The translations under genes and the position numbers were made by a program. Positions 56,662 to 64,000 of a DNA stretch of 64,000 nt are shown here, in pieces. Origin of the DNA: Nitrospira sp. GTDB lineage: Bacteria; Nitrospirota; Nitrospiria; Nitrospirales; Nitrospiraceae. Position 1 is the stretch's first letter. Each line of letters opens with the position of its first letter. Below the pieces are notes generated by a model. It had not been told where the DNA came from. It did not search any database and saw nothing but the letters and a program-made list of their open reading frames with translations. Location of the stretch: positions 3,865,501-3,929,500 of the forward strand of contig BQWY01000001.1 of assembly GCA_036984305.1 (NCBI GenBank), in the 5' to 3' direction.

Positions 56662-59355
56662 CTAAAGCTTCAGGCCCCGTAACCGAAGCGCATTCCCGAT
56701 AACCGAGACTGAACTGAAGGTCATGGCAGCGCTGGCAATCATGGGGCTCAGGAGCAGCCCGAAGAACGGATACAAAATACCAGCCGCAATCGGCACCCCC
56801 AGCATGTTATAGGCAAACGCAAAAAAGAGATTCTGTCTGATGTTGCGCATCGTGCCACGGCTCAATCGACGAGCTCGTGCGATGCTCCGCAAATCGCCTT
56901 TCACCAGAGTCACGCCTGCGCTTTCCATGGCTACATCTGTGCCCGTACCCATGGCAATGCCCACATGGGCCTGGGCGAGCGCCGGCGCGTCATTAATGCC
57001 GTCACCAGCCATGGCGACGACTCGACCTTCGGCCTGCAATGCCTTAATGATTGCAGACTTCGCTTCCGGGAGTACTTCGGCCTCGACTTCATCGATATGA
57101 AGCCGGGTCGCCACCGCTTGTGCAGTCGCTCGATTGTCCCCCGTTAACATCACGACGCGCAGCCCTTCGGCACGCAGCTCGCTGATCGCTTCCGGTGTGG
57201 AGGCCTTAACCGGATCAGCGACACCAAGCAGTCCGGCAGGACGGCCGTCGATCGCGACGAATACGACGGTGTGTCCCTGCTGCCGTAACGGTTCAGCGTG
57301 ATGCAGCAAGGACTCAGCTTGAACCGACGCGTCTTTCAGGAAGGAGACTGTTCCCACCATCGCGGACCGACCCCCGATCATCCCGGTGACCCCCTTCCCG
57401 GTCACAGATCGAAAGTCCTCAGGCTTCAGCAGGGCGAGGCCCCTGTCCCTGGCCGCTGTGACAATGGCGGTTGCCAAGGGATGCTCGCTGTGCTGTTCCA
57501 ACCCTGCCGCAACCCCCAACAGGTCGTCCTCCGAAAATCCCGAGGCAGGAAGCATCGTCATGAGGCGTGGCTTCCCTTCTGTGAGCGTGCCCGTCTTATC
57601 GACCACGAGCACGTCTACCTTGGCCAGCGTTTCGAGCGCTTCGGCATTGCGGATTAACACACCCGCCGCGGCACCCCGCCCGGTCCCGACCATAATGGAC
57701 ATTGGGGTCGCCAGCCCTAAGGCACAGGGGCACGCGATGATCAGCACAGCGACCGCGTTCAACAAGGCATGGGCCATGCGTGGTTCAGGACCGTACCACG
57801 CCCACACGAGAAACGTGACCACAGCAACGAGGATGACAATCGGCACAAAATACCCGGCGACGAGATTGGCTACGCGTTGAATTGGCGCACGGGTGCGCTG
57901 CGCCTCGCTCACCATTCGAACGATCTGGGACAAGAGCGTCTCACGGCCCACGCGCTCGGCCCGCATAAGGAAGCTCCCCGTGCTATTCACCGTCGCGCCC
58001 ACGACCTTGTCGCCCGGTTCCTTTTCCACCGGAATCGCCTCACCGCTGATCATGGACTCGTCGATGGCACTCTTTCCATCCAGCACCACCCCATCGACGG
58101 GAACCTTCTCACCTGGCCTGACCCGTAAATTGTCGCCGACTTCAACTCGTTCCAATGCCACGTCTTCTTCACGGCCATCCCCTCGGACGACCCGAGCGGT
58201 TTTTGGCGACAAGCCGAGCAGGCCCTTTAAGGCGCTGCTCGTTTGGCTGCGAGCCCGCAACTCCAGTACCTGACCTAAGAGGACCAGGGCCACGATAACG
58301 ACGGCGGGTTCGAAATACACCGCCACTGCTCCACCCGGCATGCGGAACGAATCCGGGAACACGTTTGGAGCAAGCGTCGCTGCGACGCTGTAGAGATACG
58401 CCGCGCCCGTACCCAGCCCAATGAGCGTAAACATGTTGAGGTGCCGATTCATCACGGACCCCCACGCCCGTTGGAATAAGGGGAGGCCCGCCCACAGCAC
58501 GACCGGTGTCGCGAGCAATAACTGCACCCAGCTTAACGCCTGCCCCGACACGAGCTGTTGTAATGGTCGGCCAGGCAGCATCTCGGACAGCATCAGAGCA
58601 AGGATGGGACCGCCCAGCACGACGCTGTGCCAGAACCTGCGTGTCATATCAACTAATTCCGGGTTCGACTCAGCACCGCTCACCGTCCGCAGCTCCAGCG
58701 CCATGCCGCAAATGGGGCAGGTGCCGGGCTCGGACCGGACAATATCAGGGTGCATCGAGCAAGTGTATTCCGTGCGGCTCGCCGGAACGGTGATTTCGGC
58801 CGGCTCCAAAGCCATTCCGCATTTGGGGCATGTGCCTGGTCCCTGTTGGCGAATGTCCGGATCCATCGGGCACGTGTAGATCGCGTCAGCCCCCCGACCA
58901 GGGTGAGCATCAGCATGCGTGAGAGGTTCAGGAGGTTTCGAGGTGAGGTGCCCCTGCGGTTCCGCCGTGAACTTCTTTTGGCATGAAGCACTGCAGAACC
59001 AATACCTGTGCCCCTGATACTCGACCTTTCCGGCTGCATGAGCAGGATCCACAGCCATGCCGCACACGGGGTCGATGGTCGGGACACTGCCGTGGGCTGG
59101 CTTCACATGGTGGTGGGGGGCGGTCTGGAACTTCTTCAGACAGGACGGATTGCAAAAGTGGTACGTCACCCCTTCATGCTGATGAGAACCCGCGGAACGG
59201 TTGGGGTCCACGGTCATGCCGCACACGGGGTCAATGACAGATCTCTCATCCGTAAACTCCAACACTGGCAACATAGTCATACCCCTTTTAATCAAGTCGT
59301 TTTCCGTGTGGGATTGATGGTTCCTGCAACAGTTCGTCGTCTTGGCCGCATTCAT
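56662..59355 (-). CDS. copA: Copper-transporting P1B-type ATPase with two YHS and two heavy-metal-binding modules
   Basis: An 897-residue Cu(I) pump. The N-terminal region holds YHS domains at about 41-84 and 94-137 (IDPVCGM each) and two short heavy-metal-binding modules at 158-185 and 195-222 (YTCPMDPDI...[19 protein letters not shown]...[10 protein letters not shown]); no classical HMA (CxxC ferredoxin-like) domain is seen. The core has [20 protein letters not shown] (metal site), [23 protein letters not shown], and [12 protein letters not shown] plus [18 protein letters not shown], the TM7/TM8 signature of Cu(I) P1B-1 ATPases. AAGGAGG precedes ATG 59355. It is divergent from a Cys-tailed ECF sigma factor. 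Confidence 0.92.
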   Translation of the reverse strand: MNAAKTTNCCRNHQSHTENDLIKRGMTMLPVLEFTDERSVIDPVCGMTVDPNRSAGSHQHEGVTYHFCNPSCLKKFQTAPHHHVKPAHGSVPTIDPVCGMAVDPAHAAGKVEYQGHRYWFCSASCQKKFTAEPQGHLTSKPPEPLTHADAHPGRGADAIYTCPMDPDIRQQGPGTCPKCGMALEPAEITVPASRTEYTCSMHPDIVRSEPGTCPICGMALELRTVSGAESNPELVDMTRRFWHSVVLGGPILALMLSEMLPGRPLQQLVSGQALSWVQLLLATPVVLWAGLPLFQRAWGSVMNRHLNMFTLIGLGTGAAYLYSVAATLAPNVFPDSFRMPGGAVAVYFEPAVVIVALVLLGQVLELRARSQTSSALKGLLGLSPKTARVVRGDGREEDVALERVEVGDNLRVRPGEKVPVDGVVLDGKSAIDESMISGEAIPVEKEPGDKVVGATVNSTGSFLMRAERVGRETLLSQIVRMVSEAQRTRAPIQRVANLVAGYFVPIVILVAVVTFLVWAWYGPEPRMAHALLNAVAVLIIACPCALGLATPMSIMVGTGRGAAAGVLIRNAEALETLAKVDVLVVDKTGTLTEGKPRLMTMLPASGFSEDDLLGVAAGLEQHSEHPLATAIVTAARDRGLALLKPEDFRSVTGKGVTGMIGGRSAMVGTVSFLKDASVQAESLLHHAEPLRQQGHTVVFVAIDGRPAGLLGVADPVKASTPEAISELRAEGLRVVMLTGDNRATAQAVATRLHIDEVEAEVLPEAKSAIIKALQAEGRVVAMAGDGINDAPALAQAHVGIAMGTGTDVAMESAGVTLVKGDLRSIARARRLSRGTMRNIRQNLFFAFAYNMLGVPIAAGILYPFFGLLLSPMIASAAMTFSSVSVIGNALRLRGLKL

Positions 59356-59634
59356 GACATCCTCCTTGTGTTCACTCCTCCATGCGGGGCCAGCGGTACG
59401 ACTGAGTACCGTACCATGATCTGTCGTCCTTTAAGACGGATGCATAGAGCGAACATTACAGTGGGACATAACAGCACGAAAGACCGTTAGAGAAGAGAAA
59501 GGGTTAACGACGCAACTTAGTATAAAGACAGGGGTTATAGACGCGGCCAAGTCACTCGGCTATCGGATGCACTTTTCCATCTGTTTCACATTTATAATAG
59601 AGGCGGGTTACACAAAACTAACTTCCGGCGCACC
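59356..59634. promoter_or_regulatory. Divergent regulatory region between copA and the ECF sigma gene
   Basis: 279 bases with features on both sides. CGGTAC (59394-59399), six bases, then GTACCG (59406-59411) form a perfect inverted repeat about 40 bases upstream of the copA start, a candidate operator or leader hairpin. Toward the sigma gene, TATAAT at 59593-59598 is a consensus -10 about 36 bases before ATG 59635; no good -35 was found. The region is AT-richer than its neighbours. Confidence 0.5.
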
Positions 59635-60216
59635 ATGAATGAGTCACAAAACCACGACGAGCACCCGGAACCACTCCTCAGCAACATTCAACGCATTGTT
59701 CAAAACGAGCCGGCGTTCCGAGCCTTCCTGCACAAACGACTTGGAGACAGAACCCTTGCGGAAGATCTGTATCAGCAATGCCTCCTGCGTGCCCTTCAAC
59801 ATCAGCATTCGATCGAAAACCAGGAAAGTGTCGTCCCATGGTTCTATCGCGTGCTCCGAAACGCCTTGATCGACTACTACCGTTCGCGAGCGAGCCACCA
59901 AGAGCGGCACAGTGCATTTGAAAAGGACGCGCAGGTGCTTCAGGAGCAAGATGTGCCTTCGCTCGATGACGTGAAGGGCACCATTTGTCAGTGTATGGAC
60001 CAGGTGCTGGATACGCTACGCCCGAACTATGCGGATTTGATTCGGCGCATCGATCTGAGTGGTGAACAGCCTTCGGCGGTTGCCAAGGACCTGGCGATCA
60101 CCCCGAACAATGCGACAGTGCGGCTGCATCGCGCCCGCCAAGCATTGCGAGCAAGCCTTGAGGCTACCTGCGGAATTTGCACAAAGCACGGGTGTCTGAA
60201 CTGTACCTGCACCTGA
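59635..60216 (+). CDS. ECF sigma factor with C-terminal Cys-rich metal-sensing tail (CorE-like)
   Basis: A 193-residue sigma-70 family ECF factor. The sigma2 region lies about 30-85 (LHKRLGDRTLAEDLYQQCLLRAL, VVPWFYRVLRNALIDYYRSRA); sigma4 lies about 120-175 (LDTLRPNYADLIRRIDLSGEQPSAVAKDLAITPNNATVRLHRARQAL). The C-terminal extension CGICTKHGCLNCTCT puts Cys at 179, 182, 187, 190 and 192, similar in concept to the Cys-rich domain of Myxococcus CorE, which senses copper directly instead of using an anti-sigma factor. No anti-sigma gene is adjacent. It is divergent from copA, its likely target. The metal is inferred from context. Confidence 0.85.
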   Translation: MNESQNHDEHPEPLLSNIQRIVQNEPAFRAFLHKRLGDRTLAEDLYQQCLLRALQHQHSIENQESVVPWFYRVLRNALIDYYRSRASHQERHSAFEKDAQVLQEQDVPSLDDVKGTICQCMDQVLDTLRPNYADLIRRIDLSGEQPSAVAKDLAITPNNATVRLHRARQALRASLEATCGICTKHGCLNCTCT

Positions 60217-60600
60217 CACCTATCACCGGACCAAGTCGACGCACGGAGAGGCTTGCGTTGGGCTTCTCTTCAATTGCACGCCACAGCCAGACTCATTGAC
60301 CGAGTAGACGAATCCCCTACTCCTCGCCAGTCCTTTCTTAAGGAGTCGTAATACCTGATTGTGGACTTTCGGGCATGGGAGGAGACGGAACTTCAGCCTC
60401 CCAATTCCTGAAGTCCATGGAGTTTTTTGATCGAAGGCAGCGGGCCGGCGTCCCGTACTGCTGATTGGATGGCTCACACGATTTCAACTGGCATAGTGCT
60501 CGCGAATGCGCCAGAGCGGGACTAAGGTCGGTGCGCCGTTAGTCAGGCTCCGAATCAGGCCGCTTCGCTCTCAAAGCTGCCACCCATCCACAATATCCGC
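60217..60600. other. Intergenic region without a supportable gene
   Basis: 384 bases between the ECF sigma gene and the convergent ZIP gene. An 84-codon minus-strand frame (60223-60477) has no recognisable domain or ribosome-binding site and is not called. No clear terminator hairpin with a T-run is visible, although short purine/pyrimidine-biased stretches occur near 60360-60440. Confidence 0.45.
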
Positions 60601-61356
60601 TTATCCATGCGCCAGGCGAAGCAAGACAATGGTGCCGATCCCCGCCAGAATCAAACCGACTTGTGCCACGCCAGTCTGGGGACCAATTCGTTGATGGAGC
60701 CCCGGCACGAGATCGGCCAGACCGATATAGAGAAAACTGGACGCCGACAACGCGAGCATCACGGCAGTCCATTGCGGAAGCTGCTGGAGCCCCATGTATG
60801 CCAGCAACGCTCCTGGGATCGTCGTGCTTCCTGACACCAGGTTCCACACGAGTGCCCGTCGCGGGGTAAATCCGTTGTCGAGTAGGATCGCGAAATCACC
60901 AACCTCCTGCGGCACCTCATGCGCGATCACGGCCACTCCCGTAGCAATGCCCAGAGGAATCGACGTCATAAAGGCGGCAGCAATCACCGCGCCGTCGACA
61001 AAATTGTGTAGGGCGTCTCCCATAAGCACCAGGTGCCCGGCAGCGCCATGAACGTCACACGGTCCCTCATGATGGCAATGCCGCCACAACAACAATCGCT
61101 CCAACACAAAGAAGAGCAGCAAGCCGGCAAGCACGACGCCCAAGCTCATGGAGACCCCGCCGGCCTCGATGGCGCGCGGGAGCAGGCCCAGCAAGGCTGC
61201 TCCGAGCAGAGCACCGGTTGCGTAGCTCACCAGAAACGGGACGAGGCGGTCGCGTATCTCTTTAGGAAAGAGCAGGAATGACGCCGCGCCCGCAATGGCG
61301 CCGACGCTGCCAAGCAGTGAAAACCCCACGATCCAGGGAATCGCCTCCTGGCTCAC
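60601..61356 (-). CDS. ZIP-family divalent metal transporter
   Basis: A 251-residue membrane protein with about eight hydrophobic segments. The two metal-binding helices carry LMGDALHNFVDGAVIAAAF (HNFVDG) and VIAHEVPQEVGDFAILL (HEVPQEVGD), the standard ZIP binuclear site. A His-rich cytoplasmic loop, WRHCHHEGPCDVHG, lies before the first motif. It imports Zn2+ or related ions. The start is GTG 61356, though no good ribosome site is visible. Confidence 0.9.
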   Translation of the reverse strand: MSQEAIPWIVGFSLLGSVGAIAGAASFLLFPKEIRDRLVPFLVSYATGALLGAALLGLLPRAIEAGGVSMSLGVVLAGLLLFFVLERLLLWRHCHHEGPCDVHGAAGHLVLMGDALHNFVDGAVIAAAFMTSIPLGIATGVAVIAHEVPQEVGDFAILLDNGFTPRRALVWNLVSGSTTIPGALLAYMGLQQLPQWTAVMLALSASSFLYIGLADLVPGLHQRIGPQTGVAQVGLILAGIGTIVLLRLAHG

Positions 61357-61475
61357 CGGTCGAGCCCGCTGACCGGCTGTTTGACGCTGACCGTCCCACG
61401 CAGCTCTCCGAAACCGCGATGGCCATGAGGTACTCCTTCACTCCGCGCCTCTACCATACCGTCTCCAGGGATTGG

Positions 61476-62540
61476 CTACTGCGGCAATTTCGGCATCTGG
61501 AACTTGATCGGCTCACCGGTGAGTGCGTTGAGGAACGCGATCAAGTCGGCCTTCTCGGCCGGCGCCAGCCCAAGCCGTTTGATCAATGGGCTGAGGTTGG
61601 GATTCTTCCCTCCTCCCTGGTCGAGAAAATCCAGTGCTTCTTCAAGCGTTTTGAAGACACCGTCGTGCATGTATGGAGCCGTTTCGGTGATGCTGCGCAA
61701 CGTCGGAGTCTTGAACGCCCCTTTGTCTTGCTCCTGCCTCGTGACGTCAAAGCGGCCGAGATCTTCCTTCATCGGACCCGCTTGCGGCACGCCCAGGTTA
61801 TGAAATTGATTGTCGGTAAAATTCGGCCCATTGTGACACAGGATGCAGCGCGCCTTTCCTTTGAAGAGCGCCATTCCTCGAATGGCCGATTCATCCATCG
61901 CTTTGGAATCGCCCAGCACGTACTGATCGAATGCGGAATTCGTCGACACAACCGTGCGCTCATAGGCCGCGATCGCTTCGGCAATACCCTGGAGATTCAC
62001 CTCCGTGCCGAACACGGCCCTAAACTGCTGCTGGTAGCCTTTGATCTTGCCGAGCTTCTTGACCACGTTCTCATGCGTTTCGGCCATTTCCACGGGATTG
62101 GCGATCGGCCCGATGGCCTGTTCCTCGAGTGAACCGGCCCGCCCATCCCAGAATTGCAGAGGGATGTACCCGGTATTGTAAACAGTCGGAGCCTGACGGC
62201 CTCCCACGCCCCCATCCACGCCGATCGAGGTTTGACGGGGGTCGGCGAAGCCGGTGAACGGGTTGTGGCAAAACGCGCAGGAAATGGCGTTATTCTTGGA
62301 GAGCCTGCCATCGAAATAGAGCTGCTTTCCCAGTGCGATTTTGGTCTTGTAGTTGAGATTCGTCGCCGGAATCGGTACGGCCGTCGGCAGCGGACCGATG
62401 TCAGGCACAGTCATGTCGTCCAGCATGACCATCCCGGGCGGTGCCGACGGTTCCGCGTTGAGTTCCGTGAATGACATCCATGCGCTGGCTACCACCCCGG
62501 CTGCAAGACACCCAATGAGGATTCCTCTGTTCTTCTTCAT
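61476..62540 (-). CDS. Diheme cytochrome c peroxidase (MauG/CcpA family)
   Basis: A 354-residue periplasmic enzyme reducing H2O2 with electrons from small cytochromes. A signal peptide (GILIGCLAAGVVASAWM) precedes LGKQLYFDGRLSKNNAISCAFCHNPFTGFAD (first heme CAFCH), WDGRAGSLEEQAIGPIANPVEM, and GKARCILCHNGPNFTDNQFHNLG (second heme CILCH). TPTLRSITETAPYMHDGVFKTLEEALDFL is the typical C-terminal block. ATG 62540 follows GGAGGAGAGG and is preferred to ATG 62573. Confidence 0.92.
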   Translation of the reverse strand: MKKNRGILIGCLAAGVVASAWMSFTELNAEPSAPPGMVMLDDMTVPDIGPLPTAVPIPATNLNYKTKIALGKQLYFDGRLSKNNAISCAFCHNPFTGFADPRQTSIGVDGGVGGRQAPTVYNTGYIPLQFWDGRAGSLEEQAIGPIANPVEMAETHENVVKKLGKIKGYQQQFRAVFGTEVNLQGIAEAIAAYERTVVSTNSAFDQYVLGDSKAMDESAIRGMALFKGKARCILCHNGPNFTDNQFHNLGVPQAGPMKEDLGRFDVTRQEQDKGAFKTPTLRSITETAPYMHDGVFKTLEEALDFLDQGGGKNPNLSPLIKRLGLAPAEKADLIAFLNALTGEPIKFQMPKLPQ

Positions 62541-62600
62541 CCTGACCTCTCCTCCAATGTCTACTGGCCACACTGAGCCCCGATTCGTCTCGACTCAGGC

Positions 62601-62939
62601 CTATTGCATCATTCCGTGCGGGACGTTTCGTTGCATGTCCCGCGAATGGCGCTCTGCTTCATCTGCCTGCTTGCGCAGCGTTTCTGCCATCTCGCGCCAA
62701 TGGGCAAGCCGTTCTTGGTCCGGGTTTGGTTGGAGGGACAGCATTTCGGCCTCCAGTTCCCTCTGATGCGCCATGGCACGCAACGTAGCCGCCAAGTTTC
62801 GATAGTCGAGCACGGCTCGTGCCGCTTCTTCCTGCGACGACGGCATCGCTCCGTACTCACCGGGTTGAGTCGAGGCGCAACCCGTCATGACAATCATCCC
62901 CACGACCAACAGGGTTTTGGTGACGCATATCTGTCGCAT
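62601..62939 (-). CDS. Small helical lipoprotein
   Basis: A 112-residue protein with a lipoprotein signal (LLVVGMIVMTGCAS) and an all-helical, charged body: AARAVLDYRNLAATLRAMAHQRELEAEML, LAHWREMAETLRKQADEAERHSR. AAAGGAGG precedes ATG 62939. The function is unknown; it is 60 bases upstream of the peroxidase gene on the same strand and probably cotranscribed. Confidence 0.75.
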   Translation of the reverse strand: MRQICVTKTLLVVGMIVMTGCASTQPGEYGAMPSSQEEAARAVLDYRNLAATLRAMAHQRELEAEMLSLQPNPDQERLAHWREMAETLRKQADEAERHSRDMQRNVPHGMMQ

Positions 62940-63079
62940 CGAACCGCCTCCTTTGACGACATTCTCACTGCCTCTCCGATCGCGCTCCCGCGTTTCTCGA
63001 AGGACTGGTCCCATGGACGCCAGTCTCTCTGCTCAAGCGGCCTGTGCCCTCCGGCACCCCCGCCCTGCGCAACGCATCG

Positions 63080-63280
63080 CTAGAACGCAAGAAGGTGTGC
63101 AATACCTTCTCGCGCGCAGAGGGCTTCGAGTGCCTGGGCGTGTCGGCCTTCCGCCTCCACGATGTTGACGAACGGTCGCACCGGCCCGAATGCCTTGATT
63201 ACCAACCGATAGAGCGCCCGCGCCTTGTATTCATCATGCAACGCCTCGAGCACCATGGCTGTATTCTTCTTGTCGAGCAT
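63080..63280 (-). pseudogene. Truncated ferritin-like (DUF2202-type) protein
   Basis: A 66-residue product, MLDKKNTAMVLEALHDEYKA ... VNIVEAEGRHAQALEALCAREG, which matches the first helix pair of ferritin-like DUF2202 proteins including E-x-x-A and E-x-x-H metal-ligand positions. The family normally has about 150-200 residues with four helices; here a stop follows LLAF and none of the three downstream frames restores similarity. It is either a decayed gene or a stand-alone half. It lies between the lipoprotein and the cytochrome gene. Confidence 0.55.
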
Positions 63281-63289
63281 GGTCGGCCG

Positions 63290-63775
63290 TCACAATTTAA
63301 AAGCCCGGTGACAGGACACACAGGCTCCGATGGTTTTGTCCAATTGCGATATGATTGCCTTGAAATCGTGCGACGGAATTACCGCGGCCAGATCTTCAGC
63401 CTCTCGATGGTGCGCCATCGCGAGATCGTGATATTCGGGCGGAAAGGTGGCCCCCGCTTCACGCTCCATCGCTCGATGATGCTTCGGAAATCCCAGTTCT
63501 TCATGCGCAATGGAAGCTGCCCGGTCGAACTCTGCGCGGCCTAAGGCGGCGACGACATCGTGAATTGCTTCCAGATGTTCCCGCATGGTGAGCTTCAGGC
63601 CGGCCTCGGCTGTCGGTCCAAGGTTCAATGTCACCCGCTCATCGCGAGCGACATCCCCGGCGATCTCGGCGCTGCCCTGCCCGTGCTGATGGTCATGCTG
63701 CGCGTTCACGACCGACGCCAGGCTCATGAGTGCCGCCATTACTAACCCGCACGTTGCGACAACCGCACGGCTCAT
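63290..63775 (-). CDS. Cytochrome c'-like exported protein
   Basis: A 161-residue helical protein with a signal peptide (VVATCGLVMAALMSLASVVNA), a His-rich mature N-terminus (QHDHQHGQG), and a single heme motif CVSCH at the extreme C-terminus (GACVSCHRAFKL). It is a paralogue of the lipoprotein cytochrome at 48041-48553. ATG 63775 follows GGGGGAAG. The His-rich start might bind metal. Confidence 0.83.
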   Translation of the reverse strand: MSRAVVATCGLVMAALMSLASVVNAQHDHQHGQGSAEIAGDVARDERVTLNLGPTAEAGLKLTMREHLEAIHDVVAALGRAEFDRAASIAHEELGFPKHHRAMEREAGATFPPEYHDLAMAHHREAEDLAAVIPSHDFKAIISQLDKTIGACVSCHRAFKL

Positions 63776-63914
63776 CACACTTCCCCCGCACATGGACTGA
63801 TCTGTACTGAGGCGGGCTTTCCACACCAGGAGTCAATTGTGCTCGGCATACGTCTAGGCATCCTGACAACGTGATGCTCATACACGAGTCGGCTGGAGAA
63901 GCCTCCGTGCGCTC

Positions 63915-64000
63915 TTAGGGACTGAGCGACCGAATGTACGCGATGACGTCGGCAACCCCAGTATCATCGAGGGCGCCCTCGAATCCGGCCATCGCCGTAC
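63915..64000 (-). CDS. C-terminus of a c-type cytochrome (partial)
   Basis: The last 28 or so codons of a gene running off the right edge. The translation MAGFEGALDDTGVADVIAYIRSLSP has the Met ligand and the C-terminal helix (ADVIAYIRSL) of a class I cytochrome c. The heme-binding part lies outside the window. Confidence 0.6.
   Translation of the reverse strand, partial: TAMAGFEGALDDTGVADVIAYIRSLSP

Noticed and set aside
60223-60477. 84-codon minus-strand open frame between the sigma and ZIP genes
   Set aside because: No similarity recognised and no start signal; kept as non-coding.

Overview
The window reads as a stretch of chromosome from a GC-rich, Gram-negative, respiratory autotroph, most likely a Nitrospira-like member of the Nitrospirota. 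That placement is a judgement from gene content: many small c-type cytochromes, a second N-type ATPase, a DabA-type inorganic-carbon uptake operon, PQQ synthesis, and a pyruvate dehydrogenase operon that carries an atypical pyruvate kinase. No rRNA, tRNA, CRISPR array or complete insertion sequence was seen.

Layout. 1-5.1 kb: aromatic amino-acid metabolism and cofactor genes (an HPPD-like VOC protein, a CADD-like diiron protein, an HTH regulator overlapping tryptophanase, a YhdH-type oxidoreductase). 5.3-7.6 kb: a Cys-rich small protein, a CBS-pair protein and a tandem UspA. 7.7-8.0 kb: the C-terminal remnant of a malic enzyme. 8.1-16.1 kb: an acetyl-CoA supply operon (acetyl-CoA synthetase, PDH E1 alpha, E1 beta, pyruvate kinase, E2, an exported NTF2-like protein, an acyl carrier protein). 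16.1-22.3 kb: a full N-ATPase operon running directly out of the acyl carrier protein by a 4-bp overlap. 22.5-29 kb: a cupredoxin, an APS-kinase-like protein, a Na,K-ATPase-like P-type pump with a coupled cytochrome c, an RMD1-family protein and an RlaP-like nucleotidyltransferase.

29.1-35.4 kb: a Cys-less ArsR-family regulator divergent from dabA plus two NuoL/NuoM-like subunits, a probable energy-coupled DIC uptake system. 35.4-42.4 kb: a glutaredoxin-CcdA fusion, a small winged-helix protein, Hsp20, UspA, a cytochrome c, a GNAT/ADP-forming acyl-CoA synthetase fusion and a DUF4112 protein. 42.6-47.0 kb: pqqABCDE and a PQQ-type sugar dehydrogenase. 47.0-49.5 kb: minus-strand genes for a frameshifted trxC, two cytochromes, a GNAT enzyme and a DksA-like protein. 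50.0-60.2 kb: copper/metal handling (CusCBA-type RND efflux, a YHS protein, a CopA-type ATPase with four extra metal-binding modules, and a divergent ECF sigma factor with a Cys-rich tail). 60.6-64 kb: a ZIP transporter, a diheme peroxidase, a lipoprotein, a truncated ferritin-like gene and two more cytochromes.

The most unusual features are (i) an N-ATPase without AtpR whose c subunit also lacks the TM1 polar or acidic ion ligand, next to a Na,K-ATPase-like pump; (ii) three intergenic elements built of degenerate heptamers arranged as inverted arms, two of which sit where a downstream ribosome-binding site would be expected; (iii) a three-gene Dab operon with a palindromic operator; (iv) a 50-residue PqqA; and (v) the sigma factor/CopA/Cus copper module.
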